Shown one piece after another: positions 1-11,043 of a stretch of 64,000 nucleotides of DNA. The notes below the pieces were generated by a model that searched no databases, had not been told where the DNA came from, and was given only the letters and a program-made list of their open reading frames with translations. The number at the start of each line of letters is the position of its first letter. Positions within the stretch are counted from its first letter, which is position 1. Where the stretch lies: contig JNDT01001937.1 in assembly GCA_000697055.1 (NCBI GenBank), positions 310,001 to 374,000 on the forward strand. The letters run 5' to 3'. The DNA is from Saksenaea vasiformis B4078. Taxonomy: Eukaryota; Mucoromycota; Mucoromycetes; Mucorales; Saksenaeaceae. Made by a program: the position numbers and the translations under genes.

Positions 1-13
1 GCCCATCATTTAG

Positions 14-788
14 TCGACCTGATTTGATCGATCCTGCATTACTTCGACCTGGTCGTCTGGACAAGGCTCTTTTATGCGGTATGCCCTCCTTTGATGAGCG
101 ACTCGAGGTAAAGTAAAATCGGGGGGGGGGAATAGCAGAGGACCAATCGGTAGGATAATAGATTCTCGAGGCGCTGTCGCGTAAAATGAAGCTCGCGTCC
201 AATGTCGAATTACGGGAATTTGCTGGCAAAACGGAAGGATTCTCGGGTGCGGACTTGCAAGGCTTTTTATACAACGCACATCTGGAAGCAATCCATAGTT
301 CGATCAGTATCGATAGTTTCCGTGAACAGCAGAAAAAAGAAAAGGAAGGAACTTCCCAACAAGAAGACAAGAGCGATTTTGTCCTTGTGGGTCAAAAAGC
401 GCGTGTTACGCCATTGACACTTGCCGAGAAAGGACAGATATCCCAACGTGTAAGTTAGCTGGTGCTTTTTTTTTTTTTGGTCGAACAATGCGGTAACTGT
501 GGAATTTAGTTGGCGATGATTAAAAAGGGGGTTCTGGATCAATCGAAGCGACAGGATGAAGCGGCTGAGGCGGCCAACAACAACACGGTTCAGCAAGTCG
601 ATGAACATGTGGCTGAGATTACACGGGGCCATTTGGAAAAATCATTGAAAGGCACTCGACCTTCTATCACAGCCGAGGAGTGCCTGCGTCTGCGCATGAT
701 TTATGATGAATTTGTGACTGGGCGGACAGGTGAACTGCCTTCCGGTGAAGGAGCCAAAGGCATAGGAAAACGTACAACTCTTGGTTAA
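14..788 (+). CDS. PEX1: PEX1 peroxisomal AAA+ ATPase, C-terminal part (5' end outside the window)
   Basis: PEX1 works with PEX6 as the AAA+ ATPase complex that extracts the import receptor PEX5 from the peroxisomal membrane. Exons read as 14-107, 162-449 and 510-788. The first opens after a TTTAG acceptor and encodes the end of the second AAA module, including [17 protein letters not shown] with its arginine-finger region. The next exon continues as LSRKMKL and an [11 protein letters not shown] sensor-2 helix, typical of PEX1 D2. The tail ends at a TAA at 786-788. Introns are about 54 and 60 nt; the first contains a G-run after the donor. Only the last 220 or so residues are present, so domain completeness cannot be judged. 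The gene converges on the lipase gene 54 bp downstream. PEX6 is the main alternative, but the [14 protein letters not shown] context fits PEX1 better. Confidence 0.88.
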
Positions 789-842
789 AAAATGAAAAAA
801 AAACGTTATGTACAGTTTTTTGCTTTAGAAATTAAAATAATA

Positions 843-3788
843 TTAACGTTTTACGCCGCTTTCCAACATATTGCCATCCCCTCCCTCAGCAGAGGAAGTG
901 CCTCGTAGACCCAAATTCGCCACAGCACGCCATATCGCGTCGGCTGTATCTGAGCGCGCTGCTGCTTCTTCTTCTTCTTCTTCAACTTGTTGTGCATCGC
1001 ATGAAGTGGCTTCTAAGACACCCTCCTGTGATTTCTTGACACCGCCTAACATTAAGACCTCACGTGCGCGTTGGAACGCGAGATCGAAATTGCCGGGGAG
1101 ATGATCGAGAAGAATGGATTTTTGTACAACCACCTCTTCTGACACTTGTTTGCATGTGGACTCCTCGACAACAATTCGTGTTTGATTACTAGGGATCGGA
1201 TCCTAAATGCAATCGATTTTAACCAAATGAGACAAGAACGGGGAAAAAAAAACAAACGAACCAGCCAGAACTGATAGATCGTTCCTGCCACATAGAGCTA
1301 GATAACACGAGTTAATTCAGTGTGTGTATGTGTGTGTGGAATGTTCTACGTGTTGTGAGGCTTTACTTTTGGATTGGTGATGGAATCCAGACTCTTGCGG
1401 CGACGACATTCTGCAATACATGCAAACGCTTTTTTCCATTTTTCGGGTTCGATTTTTCCTGACCATAGTACTTGACTCATGCCGAGATCCTTTGCAGCCT
1501 CTGCGCTGGCAATAATAAGCTCTTTTAAATCCATCATTGATCCATAGCTCAATTTGCTAACAACATCATCGGCAAAGACAAAAGATTGGATAGAATCCTT
1601 TGTATATCCATGTGTTACCATCCCCTCCTATGTCTCTTTTTCTTTTTTTTTTTTTTTTTTTACCTTGTATTTTTCAGCCAGGTCGAGGCTAAGACAACAT
1701 GCTGGTGCATAGCTAAAACATTTCAGAGTGAAGTCGTCCATGTCTTCGTTACGGAACTCATCCATATAATCCATCAGCATGATGGTGAGAATAGCGGCGG
1801 TCGCTGCTCCCAGGCTGTGACCAACAATATAAAGAGCAGAGGTTCCATGTTCCTTGGTATAGGCTACTAACTGAGGGCCGACATGACGGAAAAACCACAT
1901 GGCACTCGACTGTAGATAGACATGTTTGTTTAACAGTCATGGATCAAAGCAGATCTTTCTTTTTTTTTTTTTTACCTTGATGCCTTTGTGTACTAATCCT
2001 CCCCGCCATGGTTCGTACTCACAAATCAAGTCTGTCATGGTATCAAAAGCACTCTATAAAGAGATTCATATAAGCGTACTGATTGGCCATAAAACATTCG
2101 CGTACCATGGTGCCGCGTATACATAGAACGATCGAGTTTGTTCTACGGTCCAGTGCAATGTAGTAGGAGGGTCTAAATGCTTCGGCTTGACGGAATTCAT
2201 AAGCCAACAGATCATTTTTGGGAATGGAAAGGTATTCAATGATGGAAAGGGCGTCCGAGTGGTTACGGATGGCATCGGAGATGATACCGTTTCCTTTGCC
2301 CAGGAAATTGAGTCCTTTCCATCCATAGGATGCCATGGAAAATCGCCAAAAATGGGACGCGAGTTCAATCTTTGATAGATCGTCGACAAGATGTTGTTGT
2401 GATCGATCACGAGGAAGTTCGGTATAAAATTTCTCAAGTACAGTGAATCCCGTCAAGACTTGCAGATTGGATAATTCAAATCCTTGACCCTAAAACATGT
2501 TATTTCGTTTCTGAGTAGAACCCATTGCAATGGAACTCCCCCCAAAAAGGAAAAAAAAAGCTTACAAAAGCGGCTAACAATTTTCGGATGGCACGTAAAA
2601 TTTCATTAGTATCTTTGTTTGTTGCCCAAGGTTCAGATGGATCGTTCATCATCTTGTCTTCAAGTACATCTACCATATGTGTCGTCCCACTACTCTCCAG
2701 ACTTTCCGACTTGGAAGCTCGTAACGATCGACAAGCAGCCCTGGATTCCGGCTTTGTTGTTGATTGACTAAAGGAAAGCCAGCGGGAAGCAGCAGGTTTT
2801 GTTTTCTTTTCTCGTGGGGAAGTGGCGTTTTTGAATTGTTTTTTCGGCATGGTTAGAGGACGTGCCAATGCATATGCATCATCATCATCTTCTTCTTCTT
2901 CCTCCTCGTCCTCTTCCTCTTCTTCTTCGTCTTCTTCCGAATCGGATTCTGATTCACTGTCATAGGTGTAGTGGTCTTCTTTTTTCATTCCTTTTTCATA
3001 TTTGCGAAGACGAATTCCTGCAGATTTGCGATCACGCTGGAATTGCAAATGACGCCGAAACTCCGTCTCCAATTGCTCTTCTACGACGAGGTTTGTTGAG
3101 CCTTTGGGGGCCTCTGAATCACGCAGATCGACGAGACGTCGTGGCAGGATCCTTTCAAAGTCAGACCCGTCTTCCATGGAGCCTCGTTCCACCGATTGGT
3201 AGATGTAGGCTATCGTTGCCTGCAATGCACCCACGTTGGCAACTCCTGCTGTTCTCCTGCCTACGACTGAGCTCGCACCCGTCGATAATTTCTTGTCCCA
3301 TAACTCGTAGTAGCTAGTAAATGATTCTGGCATCTGTTCCAGGCTTTTCAAACGTATTTCTGTTCTTCCAATGTGTTTATCAGGTAACAACAAGTACGAG
3401 TCATAGAGATCAAACTGAATGGTACCAAACAATTGTGTATGAAATGTCACTGCCAGTTCACACATTTCACTTTGTTGTTGTCCTTGTTCATGTTGGCTTA
3501 TTGCTACATGGTACTGTTGATCTATGCAAAACATCGTTAACGGATTCAGCCCGAGAAAAAAAAAAAGAGTGCATGGTTCCATACCTCCTAATGTAATGAT
3601 AACATATGGTTTTTTAACAGGAACATTAAGAAAACAGTTGAGAATTTGCACCTTTCAAATGAGTAAGAAAAAGAAAAATTGTATATTTTCTTACTTACTC
3701 GAAGTCTTCCTGGACGAATAGGACCATGTCTCTGTTCTGCAATAGACATGACCAAAAGGGAAGAGACCAACGGCAAGCTCCGCGCCAA
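843..3788 (-). CDS. C2-domain class 3 lipase, sn1-specific diacylglycerol lipase-like
   Basis: Predicted intracellular or membrane-peripheral lipase hydrolysing diacylglycerol or related glycerolipids. Nine exons fit: 3699-3788, 3585-3651, 2566-3521, 2106-2489, 1976-2053, 1664-1909, 1367-1624, 1262-1297 and 843-1202. The first three encode a C2 domain (PYVIITLGD..YHVAIS, then FDLYDSYLLLPDKHIG), expected to bind membranes. A strongly acidic Asp/Glu run follows at 2880-2945, then the lipase fold. The catalytic Ser lies in GHSLG, the likely Asp in FVFADDVVSKLS and the likely His in DHLPGNF. Translation could start at the first ATG (3788) or at the second in-frame ATG (3749), since the first 13 residues are hydrophobic and not needed for the C2 fold. 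Fungal and animal DAG lipases share the GHSLG/ADDVVS arrangement; I cannot separate DAG lipase from another C2-linked lipase 3 protein by eye. Confidence 0.85.
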
Positions 3789-5397
3789 ATTTACCTTATA
3801 TAGTTTGGGTCAACAATGTCTGGGCAACAATTTTTTTTCTTTTTTTTTTTGGATTCTCGAATGTTTGCAATGCATGAGTTGATTCTCAACCAAAAAGGTA
3901 TCAATGGCTTCAATTTCAATTCCATGATATGTAGAGAGTTATCCTATCCTTCAAAAATAAACATGTGAAAATGTCTTTTTATGCTCCAGCAGCTGTAATG
4001 GCTCTGTGCCCCGGTTACTTTCTCAAAATCAACGAAATAAACCTAAGCTGTACATTCATGCATGCAGTCTCAGAAATGTGCAAGAAGTCCCAATTCTCAT
4101 TTCGTTTTTTGACGTGACCACAACATGTCATCCATAACAAGAAGGTGCTGCTGTTTTTTGTTTTCTCCTCTTTCTTTTGTCGTCAACAGGAAGCCAGTTT
4201 CCGACGGACTCTATTTTTTTTTTTCCCTTATGTAAAACAGATACATCCCATTAGGAAATGAGGTGGTACAACTACTTCCTTTGCTATCAGAAATTAGTGG
4301 CACTTCACACATTGTGCGTGTTTTGTTCCTCTGTCATAGTTAGACTTTAAATACCAACAAACAATTGGAATTTTTTCTCTTTTTTTCTCTAAAATGATGA
4401 GGTCCTACAAACAGGGATCACTTAGTTCTAAGCTAACTGTTTACCTTGAAAATAAGCATAAGAATGCCTCCGTGAATACTGATTTTACTATCGTTGCTTT
4501 AGAAACAACCCTAAAGATCGCCCTCATCAGGTGTCATGGTCGAAGATACCTTTGGACCCAGTAATAAAGTACGTAATGGAGGCCTTACCGACACGTTCCC
4601 CCTGTGGCAGAGATAACCAGTGTTGATAACCATAATAATGTGTCGTGACTCTTAAACCTTAATCAAGATAACTTTAAGGAAATCGTCGATGGTACCAAGA
4701 TAGCAGGTAGAAAAGTGCCACTGAATTGGATGCAGTTGCCATTACTATTTCTCATTCATTGAAAAAAAAATGGCATTTTGTGCATTTTCTCATGATAGTG
4801 CCTCTTTTTTTTTGTATCAATCCTAATACTCGCTTTCATATGTTTAAAAAAAAAATAAGAAAATGAAGGATTAAACATGCAGTAGGAGCGTGCTTTTCGA
4901 CGTTTCAAGATACACCATGGATTGAATCGTATATATGAACATGGGTTATTTCATTCTCTGAAGAAAAAAAAAAGACGACGTGCATATTCCAGGCACATGC
5001 AAGTCCCAGACGTTCCCAAAACATTGGACGACCTTTCAACAACATTGATGGAAAACCCTGTGTCTCATGGGCCTGTTGGTGATAGGAAACGGATTGTAAA
5101 CATTCTAAGATCCAAAACGTCACACAACGAAAAAAGGGTTTCTGTGATGCTGATCTTCATGACATCCCAGGGTGCACCAAAAAAAACAGTAGTATCCATT
5201 CGTGAGGAAAACAATGAATGAATTACCCGTCTATCACGCGTCTATAGTCAGCCTCTCTGTCCTTCTATTAAAGCTTGGCTAGAGCATTGCCAAATGTGGC
5301 TTCGGTTGCATGACCAAAAAAAAAAAAAAAGATAACATTTTTTAAGGCTGTGAGTAAATAACCCTGAGGCGTTTCGGTTACTTACTAAACTCCTGAT
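3789..5397. other. AT-rich intergenic stretch with no convincing gene
   Basis: Upstream of the lipase. Many A- and T-runs. The open frame at 4922-5221 (+) has no recognisable motif, no clear splice context and low coding character, so I do not call it. This stretch probably holds the lipase promoter. Confidence 0.5.
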
Positions 5398-5673
5398 CTA
5401 AATGGATTCAAGGTTATACGATTTACCTAAAGAAGTCATTATCAATACAGAGCTAGCTGTCGTTGTTATGCATCCAAAGAGGCTAGGCCTTTGAATCATC
5501 GCGATATTACCTTTGACCCCATCCATTTTTGCATAGAAACAGGAAGAAACCCTTGCTACGTCAGCATACAGATGATTGCTATCGTGCAGGTGACGGAAGC
5601 AGTTGAATCTTTGATCGTGACTCATAACTAAATCCGAATTGGCAACGCGAACTGGTGCCTTTAGCATGGTCAA
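5398..5673 (-). CDS. Unrecognised exon-like open frame
   Basis: A minus-strand open frame of about 91 codons, ending at TAG near 5398. Its amino-acid composition looks protein-like, for example FRHLHDSNHLYADV and CFYAKMDGVKGNI, and it contains no low-complexity tracts. A TTTCAG acceptor lies just upstream on the minus strand near 5690, and a GTAAAT donor lies inside the frame near its end, so it could be an internal exon of a small gene or a relic. I do not recognise the family. Neighbouring DNA is AT-rich and repetitive, and I could not find partner exons with confidence. Confidence 0.25.
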   Translation of the reverse strand: MTMLKAPVRVANSDLVMSHDQRFNCFRHLHDSNHLYADVARVSSCFYAKMDGVKGNIAMIQRPSLFGCITTTASSVLIMTSLGKSYNLESI

Positions 5674-5904
5674 GGCGGCTGTCCTGAAAGGAAAAAAAAA
5701 GGGGGGGAAAGCAAGTGTTGATTGAATTCATTGACATTCTTGACGTTTTAAATCAATGAAGGATGTGCCGCGTGTTTTCAACCCGGAGACTGAGATCATT
5801 TCTTTTTCTACTGCTTTTTTTTTTGGGTACCGTGATAAACAAAAGGCAGATGTGCATAACTATGTAACCCAATGTATCTTTTTTTTTAAAAAAAAAAAGG
5901 GGGG

Positions 5905-5933
5905 AGGAAGAAGAAGAAGAAGAAGAAGAAGAA
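5905..5933. repeat. (GAA)n microsatellite
   Basis: About nine to ten GAA units directly after A- and G-runs at 5889-5904. Confidence 0.9.
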
Positions 5934-6888
5934 TAGCGAATGATGCTCTGTGCGGGAATGGGTACAAAGAAAGAAGTAGATTTCTTTTCACTCCTCGAAT
6001 TCTATTGGAAACTCAAAGGACAAGGACGTCAACCCTTTGATCTTCTTTTTTTTTTCAAACCTAAAGGAGGATCCTTTGTATGAAGTGATATATACTGCTG
6101 CACATTTCAACCAATTCACATTTAGACCGCCATGCGCAGTGCCCAACTTAACACCTTTTTTTTTTTTTTTGGTCTGTCGTAGTTTCAGTAGCTGTCATTT
6201 AACACGACAGTGAGTCTAACCTAATTTTTTTTAAATGATGAATAGAGTTTTTACTTCCTGTACAACCTCCTTGAGACTTAAGCATTTGTAAAAAGAAAAT
6301 CTAGATTATAGTGGAGGAAAGAAAGGAATGTGATAAATGCTATTGTAGTCTATTATTTGACTAGTACAAGAAATGTTGACCAACTGACAAGTCGCTATTT
6401 TGTGAATGGCTACAAGACTTTATATGGAAAAGGATCGACACTCGAGCTTGGACAAAATCTATATTTTTTTTTTTACCTTTAGTTGAATGTTTACATGCTC
6501 GTCCTCTTCTAGTAAAGGGAAGGAGGGGGGTTTATATTTCATAAACTAATAATTCTCGGCTTCATGGTATGTAATATATCCAGAAACTCAAAAAGAAAAT
6601 GTATATACCAATCAGTCATTTCACGTACAACCCCTCAAAAAAAATGGCTTATTTTTTTTTTGTTCTATTCCCTGTAATGTCACCCTTGAACCCCGTTTTG
6701 CTTCTTTTGGTATACAAGAAGAAAAGGAAGAAGAAGAAAGGGTTTGAAGTCCTAGACAGAAAGATAACGACAATCCTATTATAGGGTAATCTATTCTACT
6801 GACTAGACCATTGTTCTTAAGATAGGAAGAAGAAGAAGAAGAGGAAGTCATTTCATTGTCAAAAAGGGAGAGAGACAGACAGATGTAA

Positions 6889-6924
6889 GTAGTAGTAATA
6901 GTAATAGTAATAGTAGTAGTAGTA
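6889..6924. repeat. (GTA/GTAATA)n microsatellite
   Basis: Imperfect trinucleotide tract mixing AGT and AAT units; not in a gene. Confidence 0.85.
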
Positions 6925-7339
6925 CAAAAAGGCGTGTATTAACCCTGCATCGGATCACCATACAAGTAATAGAATAGAAAGCCTATCAGTTTTTACAAAG
7001 AAAAGAATGGATTTTCTTAAATGAAGTCGACTTGTTTCTACCTGTTTGAATTTTACCGATTAAGTTAGCAGTTGTACCTTACATTTTAGTTATGCGCTTT
7101 TATTTTTTTCCGTTCTTAACATCAGCTGTCATGGTTAATCCGGACGTTCCTATGCGATGAAAAGTTATCATTGCCCAGGTTTTAGAGGAGACGAAAAACT
7201 TATCTATAAATACTCCTGAGACACTACTGAATGCCCTCTTCTTTTTTTATTATTATTATTTTCTTTGCTCTCTTCTCTTTCTCTCTTTTTCTTTTTCTTT
7301 CCTTTTCTGTCCTACTTGTTTGTTTTTGTTGATAAGAAC

Positions 7340-10300
7340 ATGCCACTAGCGCATTCGCGCTCGCCTTCTAGACATAGTTCGCCAACATGTCCTGTTTCAG
7401 TACCCAACTTGAATGATCAGGTCGTAAACGACATTAGTCCACGCCACGATGTCACTGAAAAGCGTGGCCACCGCCATAAACCATGGTATGCCCTTGGCAT
7501 CTCCTATGCATTGTCTACATTTCTCACCCCCTTGACGCCGATGAAGGCAATTGTTGTCATGCTTGTCACAAAAAATGTCTTCATTAGCAAACGGCTTCCC
7601 CTTTTTCCCTCTTCTTCTTCTTTTGCTTTTTGTTATCTCAAAAACCGAGTAAAAAAAGGCTAATTTTGTATGTAATGCAACCGTGTAGCGTACGCTGTGT
7701 CAAGTGCAACAGTTCTGTCGACAATTATTGTAATCTTTTGGTATTACGAGACGGGCGACCCATCTGTGATGACTGCTCTTACAGTTGCCATACGTGTCAC
7801 CAAACAATAAGACACGAAGCCATCATGACAGGTAAAAAAACAAAAAAAACGAGAAAAGAATAAGGGAACGGAAGCTAAAGAGGAAAAAAAAAGGCGAGGA
7901 GGCCTATCATGCGGATTGTTTTCGATGTGTCCAGTGTAATATAAAAATAGCAGATCTCGTTTTCACCCAGACCAACAAAGTATGTAACATAACTTGAATA
8001 ATTCAGACTGTGTGTAATAATAATAATAATAATAATCATATATACTTTCTCTCCTCATTTCTAGGGTATTTTTTGCACGTTGTGTCATCAAATGCGCAAG
8101 CAAGAACGACAGCGACGGAAAGCCGAACGAAAATCATCACAAAAACAAAAACGTTCACCCGATGAAAAACCACGAAAAAGACTGGTAGGTCGCCCACCTT
8201 ATCTTGTGTGTAGCGTGTTTGTTTACTCTGAAGTAGAGTGATAGTTTTTCATCCACATCAGGTGAAACACAAAAAAGTGGCGAAAAACAAACCTTGGAAA
8301 AAAATCCACGAACGTCAGCGGATGACCCATCGATTGGAAGCAGGTCGTATGGTTCCTTTGCAGATTTAAAGAAATATACGAGTAGGTAATTAACAATTTG
8401 GAACACCAAGATAAGATGAATCGACCCGCCCTTTTTTTTCTTTTTCTTTTTCTTTTCTTTTCCTCAGGCTCTGAGGAACGTAGCGAACGAAAAGATAGCG
8501 AATCCAGTGGTGAGGACAATGGACGATCGTCGATAGAAAACGTTCCTAGTCCTTCGCATACACATCATTCGGAGGATTCAGCACAATCTTTATTGACGTT
8601 TCATTCCCTGGATACCGATCATCTCTATAACGACGCACCAGAATCGTTGCGAAATCCAGAACGACCACCTTCACCAAGTCCATCGAACCAGGAATATGTG
8701 GAAGAGTTAAAACGGGAATTGGAATTAACGAAAAATCGGCTGGGTGAAGTAGAAATGCGATTCAGCAAATTTAGGGTGAGGAAAAAAAAACACACGCCGA
8801 AAGGAAGGAAGGAAAGGGGCGGGAGCTGACATGCTAGTTTAGGCAGTGTCACGTAGAGAACAAGAGGAATATTCCGCTATTGCAAAAGCGCGACGTGAAG
8901 GAGAAGAACGGAATCGAAAATTGGAAATCGAACTTGCCTTCTATCAAGAATTGTATGCTTTGGGAAAATCAGGACTTGACACACTTGCACAGGAAGAAGT
9001 GAAAAAACTGTACGAACGACGGGAGGATTTACGACATCTTTGCTCCGAATTAAGGCATGAAAGAGATGTTTTAGTGAACGAGATTGACGCGTATACGAAG
9101 CATTTTCAAAGTTTACTGCGCTCGTAAGTAGTAGTAGACGAATGAAAAAAAAATGCGATGATCCTTTTGCCTCAACTTTTTTTATTTTTATTTTTTATTT
9201 TTAGCAATGAGATGCCTCATTTGGAGATACTCCAGAAAACGTACGAAAGTCAATTATCGTCTCTCCAAAAAGATATCCAGTTGGCAAAGTCGAACCTGTC
9301 AAAACTTAGCACAGCTCGCGATGAAATCATTAATGAGATGGTGATGCTCAATACAAAGAATGCAGAGCTGACATCTATGAACAATGACATATCACGGAGA
9401 GTATCAGAACGTGAACGTGAAGCAATGGCTATCATGGCAGGGACCAGTTTTTTAAGTTCGGCTGGAGCAGATACAGAAAGCATGACCCACACCACGCGTT
9501 CCAGTGGTTCCAGTACAGACACCACCTCGGATTCCAAACGGATGTATGGACGCCGATCGACGGAGCAGTCTCATAGTGGCGAACCTTCCAAGTTGTTCAA
9601 ATTCAAACGTACCAATATGTTTGGTATGTTGGGTCGATCGAAAAAACCAGAAGAAACATTAGACCCGCTGGTCACTGTACCCTACGATGACATCGAAGCG
9701 GACCATGCAGTGACATCTGTAGGACACCATAGTTTGGTACAAACCAAATTTCTACGACCTGTTCGATGCAAAGTATGTGGTGAAAAAATTCGACGTATGA
9801 ATGAATTAAAATGTGAAGGTAAAAAAAATGAAAAAGGGATGAAGACATAGAGAGAGAAAGGGACTTAAAATTCTGTTAGAATGTGCAATTGTATGCCATA
9901 CAAAATGCGCGGGCAATTTGCCTCGTCCCTGCGGCAACAATCGCCCCACTGATTATCCCGCCACACCGAAAAGTAAGTCAATCAAAAGAGGAAAAGAGGA
10001 AGTTTGCTCATGTTTTGGCTCGAACGTTAGTTGCGATTTTTGGTAACGATCTGATAAAACAAGTGCAGTCGGAAGAGGGAACAGTACCTCTTGTTGTTCG
10101 AAAATGTATTGATGCAGTGGAAGCACGAGGGATGGATTTTGAGGGAATTTATCGTAAATCGGGTGGTGCTGGACAGATGCGAAGTATTCAGCAGGCATTT
10201 GAACAAGGTCAACCGTTGGATATGCGTGATGAAGATCAATGCAACGACATTTGTGCAGTAACAAGTGTGCTGAAGCAGTATTTCCGTGATTTGGCAAATC

Positions 10301-10834
10301 CACTGTTTACCTACGAATTACATGCAGATTTCATGACAGCCATCAGTAACGTTTCAAAAAAAAACATGGTCTCCACTACTACTACTACTTTTGCTAACGC
10401 CCGTTTCTTTGGCAGTGATGGATGATTATAAACAAAAGTTGGAACGATTTCATCAACTCCTACACGACCTCCCCTTTGAACACTATAATACGGCAAAATA
10501 TTTATTACGGCATCTTCACAAGTAAGCCATCGAAGAAAGAAAGAAAGAAAGAAAGAAAACAAAACGACGAGTTCTTTGTCTCACTTTCTTAACCTATAGA
10601 ATCCAGCTGCAGAGTCAGATCAATTTGATGTCAACGAAAAATATCGCCGTCGTCTTTGGACCGACGTTATTGCGTAACAGAGACGAACAGCGCGATGTGG
10701 CAGAAATGACTCAAAAAATCCACGTTGTAGAATTTATCCTTAATCATTTTCATACCGTCTTCAGTACTCCGGTCCCTTCCACTGAACATAGTCCCTGCGA
10801 TGATACATCCATGTCTCTTCCGTCTAAAAGATAA
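7340..10834 (+). CDS. Rho GTPase-activating protein with LIM, coiled-coil, C1 and RhoGAP domains
   Basis: Predicted GAP for a Rho/Cdc42-type GTPase at sites of polarised growth, resembling fungal Rga proteins. Twelve exons fit: 7340-7485, 7689-7831, 7894-7979, 8065-8188, 8262-8381, 8468-8775, 8843-9123, 9205-9818, 9880-9972, 10031-10345, 10416-10521 and 10600-10834. The 7485/7689 junction restores the LIM zinc-binding run H-K-P-C-V-R-C-V-K-C. A second LIM follows (C-H-T-C ... H-A-D-C-F-R-C ... C-T-L-C-H). Then come a low-complexity Ser-rich linker, a long coiled coil (exons 6 to 8), a C1 zinc finger (H-x-C-x2-C ... C-x4-C) and RhoGAP with the arginine-finger segment FEGIYRKSGG. The N-terminal half of the first LIM has only one clear Cys (T-C-P-V-S). 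The 8188 donor is uncertain within about four bases. It converges on LeuRS. Confidence 0.88.
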
Positions 10835-11043
10835 TAAAAAAGACGACTGTGTGTGTGTGGATGATCCTCTCGCTGGACGAGCTGGTCATTTCTTTCTCTT
10901 CTTCGTCTTCTTTTTTTTTTTTTACATCATAAAACAAAGGAGATGTCTGATTGGTTTTTTAGTAATTCTCTGTTCTTTTTTTTTTTTTACAACAGCTCTT
11001 AAAAGAACGTTTTTTGTGTTGGGGAAATAAAAGTCTATACAAA

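Larger units (their letters stand above)
5674..7339. other. AT-rich intergenic stretch with microsatellites, upstream of the RhoGAP gene
   Basis: Contains homopolymer runs, a (GAA)n tract at about 5905-5933 and a (GTA/GTAATA)n tract at about 6889-6924. The last 100 bases before 7340 are a C/T-rich strand typical of a fungal 5' leader. I see no coding region. Confidence 0.5.

Noticed and set aside
2862..3317. His/Leu-rich plus-strand frame
   Set aside because: Antisense of the acidic tract and linker of the lipase; composition follows from the repeat.
4922..5221. Plus-strand 99-codon frame
   Set aside because: No motif, low-complexity Lys/Arg run from an A/G tract and no splice context.
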